Positions 61,242 to 64,000 of a stretch of 64,000 nucleotides of DNA are shown piece after piece. Position numbers and translations under genes: made by a program. Under the pieces are notes generated by a model. It was not told where the DNA came from. It made no database searches and saw only the letters and a list, made by a program, of their open reading frames with translations. Each line of letters begins with the position of its first letter. Position 1 is the stretch's first letter. This DNA comes from Mucilaginibacter ginsenosidivorax (GTDB taxonomy: Bacteria; Bacteroidota; Bacteroidia; Sphingobacteriales; Sphingobacteriaceae), in NCBI RefSeq assembly GCF_007971525.1, contig NZ_CP042437.1, positions 4,836,001 to 4,900,000 on the forward strand, written 5' to 3'.

Positions 61242-64000
61242 ATGGGAATGATAAAAGGGGCGCTTCAAAAACCAATTACCATATTGGTTATAGTAGCCGG
61301 GTTGTTTTTTTTCGGGATAAATGCGGTACGTACCATCAAGATCGACATTTTTCCGGATTTGAACCTGCCGGTTATCTATGTATCTCACCCATATGGTGGT
61401 TTTACCCCAAACCAAATGGAGGCTTACTTTGGTAAGCAATATGTTAACCTGCTGTTATTTGTATCGGGCGTTAAAAGTATCGAAACAAAAAACATACAGG
61501 GCTTAACATTAATAAAAGTTACTTTTTACGAGGGTACCAATATGGCACAGGCCGCGGCCGAGGTCACGAGTTACACCAACCGGGCGCAGTCGGCATTTCC
61601 GCAGGGCTCGCAGCCACCGTTCATTCTCAGGTTCGATGCCTCCACCCTGCCGGTTGGCCAGCTGGTATTAAGCAGCGCCACCCGTACCAATAATGAATTG
61701 CTTGATTATGCTTCTGTTTACATCCGCTCGTCATTTACATCAATACCGGGTTTGGTTGCGCCTGCGCCGTTTGGAGGTAACCAGCGCACCATTTTGATTA
61801 AAATAGATCCCACTGCGCTAAGAACTCACAATTTAACGCCCGACCAGATTGTTGCTGCCCTGCGCGAAAACAACCAGAACACCCCCGCGGGTAACGTACG
61901 TATAGGCGATTATAATTACCTGGCGCCGTCAAACACCACCATAAAAAATGTGAAGGATTTTGGGGATATCCCGTTGTATAAAAACGGTATCCAAACCGTA
62001 TTTATGCGCGATGTTGCAACCATCGAGGACGGGGCAGATATTACTAACGGTTATGCGCTTATTAACGGCAAGCGTTCGGTTTACCTGCCTATTACCAAAT
62101 CGGCCACGGCATCAACCTGGGAGGTAGTGCAGAATTTGAAGAAGGCATTACCAAGGTTCCAGGCTTTGGTACCGCCGGATGTAAAGCTGTCTTTTGTATT
62201 CGATCAATCGATATATGTTATAAATGCCGTTAAAAGTTTGGCCGAAGAAGGTGCTATCGGCGCGGTACTTACCGGCTTAATGGTATTACTGTTCCTGGGC
62301 GACAGGCGCGGTGCGTTAATTGTAATATTAACCATCCCAACCTGTATCATCTCGGCAATATTCTTCCTTTCGCTGTTTCATCAAACCATCAATATCATGA
62401 CGCTGAGCGGACTATCGCTGGCTATCGGGATCCTGGTGGATGAATCAACGGTGACTATCGAAAATATTCACCAGCATTTTGATATGGGTAAGCCCAAGGC
62501 ATTAGCTATATGGGATGCCTGTAAAGAGATAGCCTTCCCCAAATTATTGATCCTGTTTTGTATCCTGGCGGTGTTTGCACCGGCTTTTACCATGACAGGT
62601 ATACCCGGAGCTTTGTTTTTGCCACTGGCATTAGCCATCGGTTTCTCAATGATCATTTCTTACTTTTTGGCCCAAACATTTGTACCCATCATGGCCAACT
62701 GGATTATGGTGAACAAGCACGAAGACCACAGCCACCCGGATGGTTTTGCGTTGGAGGATGAAGGTGAGCCATGGGAGCAAAAAGAAAAAGCGATGAAGCT
62801 TGCGCTGGAGCACCATGGCGAAAAGGCTACCCGTTTTGACAAGTTCAGGGAAAGCTTTATGCGCCTGATGGACCGTATGCTGCCTGCCCGTAAGCTTATT
62901 GTAACCGCATACGTAATAGGCGCATTTGCTTTGGCTTTTTTACTGTTCAACATCATTGGGCGCGATGTATTGCCTAAAGTAAATTCCGGCACATTCCAGG
63001 TACGTTTACGAGCGCCGGATGGTACCCGGCTTGAACGTACCGAGATTATAGCGGTTAAGGCACAGCATATATTGGGCGACATTGTGGGCAAAAACCACAT
63101 TGCTATCACCTCAACATTTGTTGGCTCGCACCCGTCGTCGTTTTCAACCAACCCGATATACCTGTTTATGGCCGGCCCGCAGGAGGCCGTTATGCAGATA
63201 AGCTTAACCGAGGATTACAAAGTAAACCTTGATGATTTGAAAGAAAAAATACGCTACCAGGTTGCTAAACAAATACCGGGCGTAAAGTTATCTTTTGAGC
63301 CGATAGAGCTTACTGATAAAATTCTAAGCCAGGGCTCGCCTACACCTATCGAAATTGCATTGTCGGGCAAAAACAAAAAACAAAACCAGGAATATGCCTT
63401 CAAAATTTTAGATAAACTAAAGGATATCAAATACCTGCGCGACGCGCAAATAGGGCAGTCATTTAATTATCCAACCATCGATATCAATATCGACAGGCAA
63501 CGGGCGGCTCAATTGGGTGTTGGATTAAACGACATTTCGCGGTCACTGGTAGCCTCCACATCGTCATCAAGGTTTACCGAAAAAAATAACTGGATTGATG
63601 AAAAGGCAGGCTTAAGCTACCTTGTACAGGTACAGGTGCCCGAGTACCAGATGAGCAGTCTGAATGATGTGCGCGAGATACCCGTGTTGGCCAACCAGGC
63701 CCGCCCGGTACTGGGCGATGTTGCCGATATTAAAACAGGGGTTACCAACGGCGAAAACGATAATATTGGCGCAATACCAACCCTATCGGTAACGGCCAAC
63801 TTATACAACAAGGATTTGGGAACAGCCACAACCGATGTGCAAAAAGCCATTAACTCGTTAGGCAAACCACCTCGCGGTTTAACTATTGAAATGCGCGGTA
63901 TGAGCCAAACGTTAACAGATACACTGGATAGCCTGCAATCGGGGTTGATAGTAGCCATCCTGGTAATATTCCTGATGCTGGCTGCAAATTTCCAATCGTT
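61242..64000 (+). CDS. RND efflux transporter permease (partial, runs off the window)
   Basis: The ATG at 61242 opens a frame that remains open to the window edge (about 919 codons). It is an inner-membrane proton-driven AcrB/CusA-type permease: PITILVIVAGLFFFGINAVRTIKIDIFPDLNLP at the N-terminus (in part), the first periplasmic porter domain, then helices with ILVDESTVTIENI. In standard family members the sequence is VVDDAIVVVEN, so here Asp-Glu-Ser replaces Asp-Asp-Ala. A hydrophilic loop HEDHSHPDGFALEDEGEPWE separates the halves. The C-terminus is missing. Confidence 0.92.
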   Translation, partial: MGMIKGALQKPITILVIVAGLFFFGINAVRTIKIDIFPDLNLPVIYVSHPYGGFTPNQMEAYFGKQYVNLLLFVSGVKSIETKNIQGLTLIKVTFYEGTNMAQAAAEVTSYTNRAQSAFPQGSQPPFILRFDASTLPVGQLVLSSATRTNNELLDYASVYIRSSFTSIPGLVAPAPFGGNQRTILIKIDPTALRTHNLTPDQIVAALRENNQNTPAGNVRIGDYNYLAPSNTTIKNVKDFGDIPLYKNGIQTVFMRDVATIEDGADITNGYALINGKRSVYLPITKSATASTWEVVQNLKKALPRFQALVPPDVKLSFVFDQSIYVINAVKSLAEEGAIGAVLTGLMVLLFLGDRRGALIVILTIPTCIISAIFFLSLFHQTINIMTLSGLSLAIGILVDESTVTIENIHQHFDMGKPKALAIWDACKEIAFPKLLILFCILAVFAPAFTMTGIPGALFLPLALAIGFSMIISYFLAQTFVPIMANWIMVNKHEDHSHPDGFALEDEGEPWEQKEKAMKLALEHHGEKATRFDKFRESFMRLMDRMLPARKLIVTAYVIGAFALAFLLFNIIGRDVLPKVNSGTFQVRLRAPDGTRLERTEIIAVKAQHILGDIVGKNHIAITSTFVGSHPSSFSTNPIYLFMAGPQEAVMQISLTEDYKVNLDDLKEKIRYQVAKQIPGVKLSFEPIELTDKILSQGSPTPIEIALSGKNKKQNQEYAFKILDKLKDIKYLRDAQIGQSFNYPTIDINIDRQRAAQLGVGLNDISRSLVASTSSSRFTEKNNWIDEKAGLSYLVQVQVPEYQMSSLNDVREIPVLANQARPVLGDVADIKTGVTNGENDNIGAIPTLSVTANLYNKDLGTATTDVQKAINSLGKPPRGLTIEMRGMSQTLTDTLDSLQSGLIVAILVIFLMLAANFQS

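Noticed and set aside
1..64000. tRNA or rRNA genes
   Set aside because: I looked for T-loop and anticodon-arm patterns in the spacers and found none that fold convincingly; a covariance-model scan would settle this.

Overview
The window reads as chromosomal DNA of a Bacteroidota bacterium, most likely Sphingobacteriaceae and probably close to Mucilaginibacter; this is inferred from gene content, not from a marker gene. Supporting signs are a PorT-type protein and a type IX secretion substrate with a gliding-type C-terminal domain, many Bacteroidota families (DUF4142, DUF5117-type metalloprotease, head GIN domain, LpxR-like deacylase, FucP-type sugar transporter, DUF1080/Gfo-Idh pair), and recurrent TAnnTTTG -7 promoter elements a few bases upstream of start codons. 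I saw no tRNA, rRNA, CRISPR array, phage or classical insertion sequence.

Layout. 0-9 kb: SDR oxidoreductase, ubiE-porT operon, Gfo/Idh oxidoreductase plus a DUF1080 gene broken by an in-frame stop, a VOC protein, ysxC, a DUF559 nuclease flanked by inverted repeats, a UbiA-type prenyltransferase and a Crp-type regulator. 9-20 kb: an epimerase, then the membrane half of respiratory complex I (nuoH-I-J-K-L-M-N). That cluster is separated from nuoA-G, contains a 25-bp-stem hairpin repeat between nuoK and nuoL, and has a DUF4139 protein gene between nuoM and nuoN. 20-31 kb: ammonium transporter, AlkB-like dioxygenase, amidohydrolase, a long PurF-like amidotransferase, LysE exporter, sugar transporter, dCMP deaminase. 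31-46 kb: cmk, arfB, LpxR-like protein, DUF4142 lipoprotein, zinc metalloprotease, GH31 glucosidase, sugar nucleotidyltransferase, M42 peptidase, small secreted proteins and an acyl-CoA carboxylase beta subunit. 46-51 kb: a SulP transporter with two beta-carbonic anhydrases and a DUF1275 membrane protein, a likely bicarbonate module. 51-55 kb: an AraC regulator between two targets that share an operator-like site at identical spacing. 55-64 kb: a T9SS substrate with NHL and Ig-like repeats, a DUF1003 protein, and a LysR regulator divergent from a TolC/RND efflux operon that runs off the right edge.

The intergenic DNA is unusually rich in interspersed repeats. I separate at least six families: (A) TCTGCACATCTGAAATCTGC words abutting stop codons; (B) AT-rich 90-140 bp elements with terminal inverted repeats starting TCTGAAyCgGAATT; (C) G-run/C-run palindromes, including two identical 33-nt copies 52 kb apart and the arms around the DUF559 gene; (D) long hairpins built on GTCATTGCGAGGTACGAAG; (E) a GC-rich structured element with core GCGGATACyGGCC; (F) 9-bp CCTAATCAA tandem repeats. 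The most interesting candidates are the DUF559 nuclease with its flanking palindromes (possible small mobile element), the AraC regulon site and the repeat families themselves.
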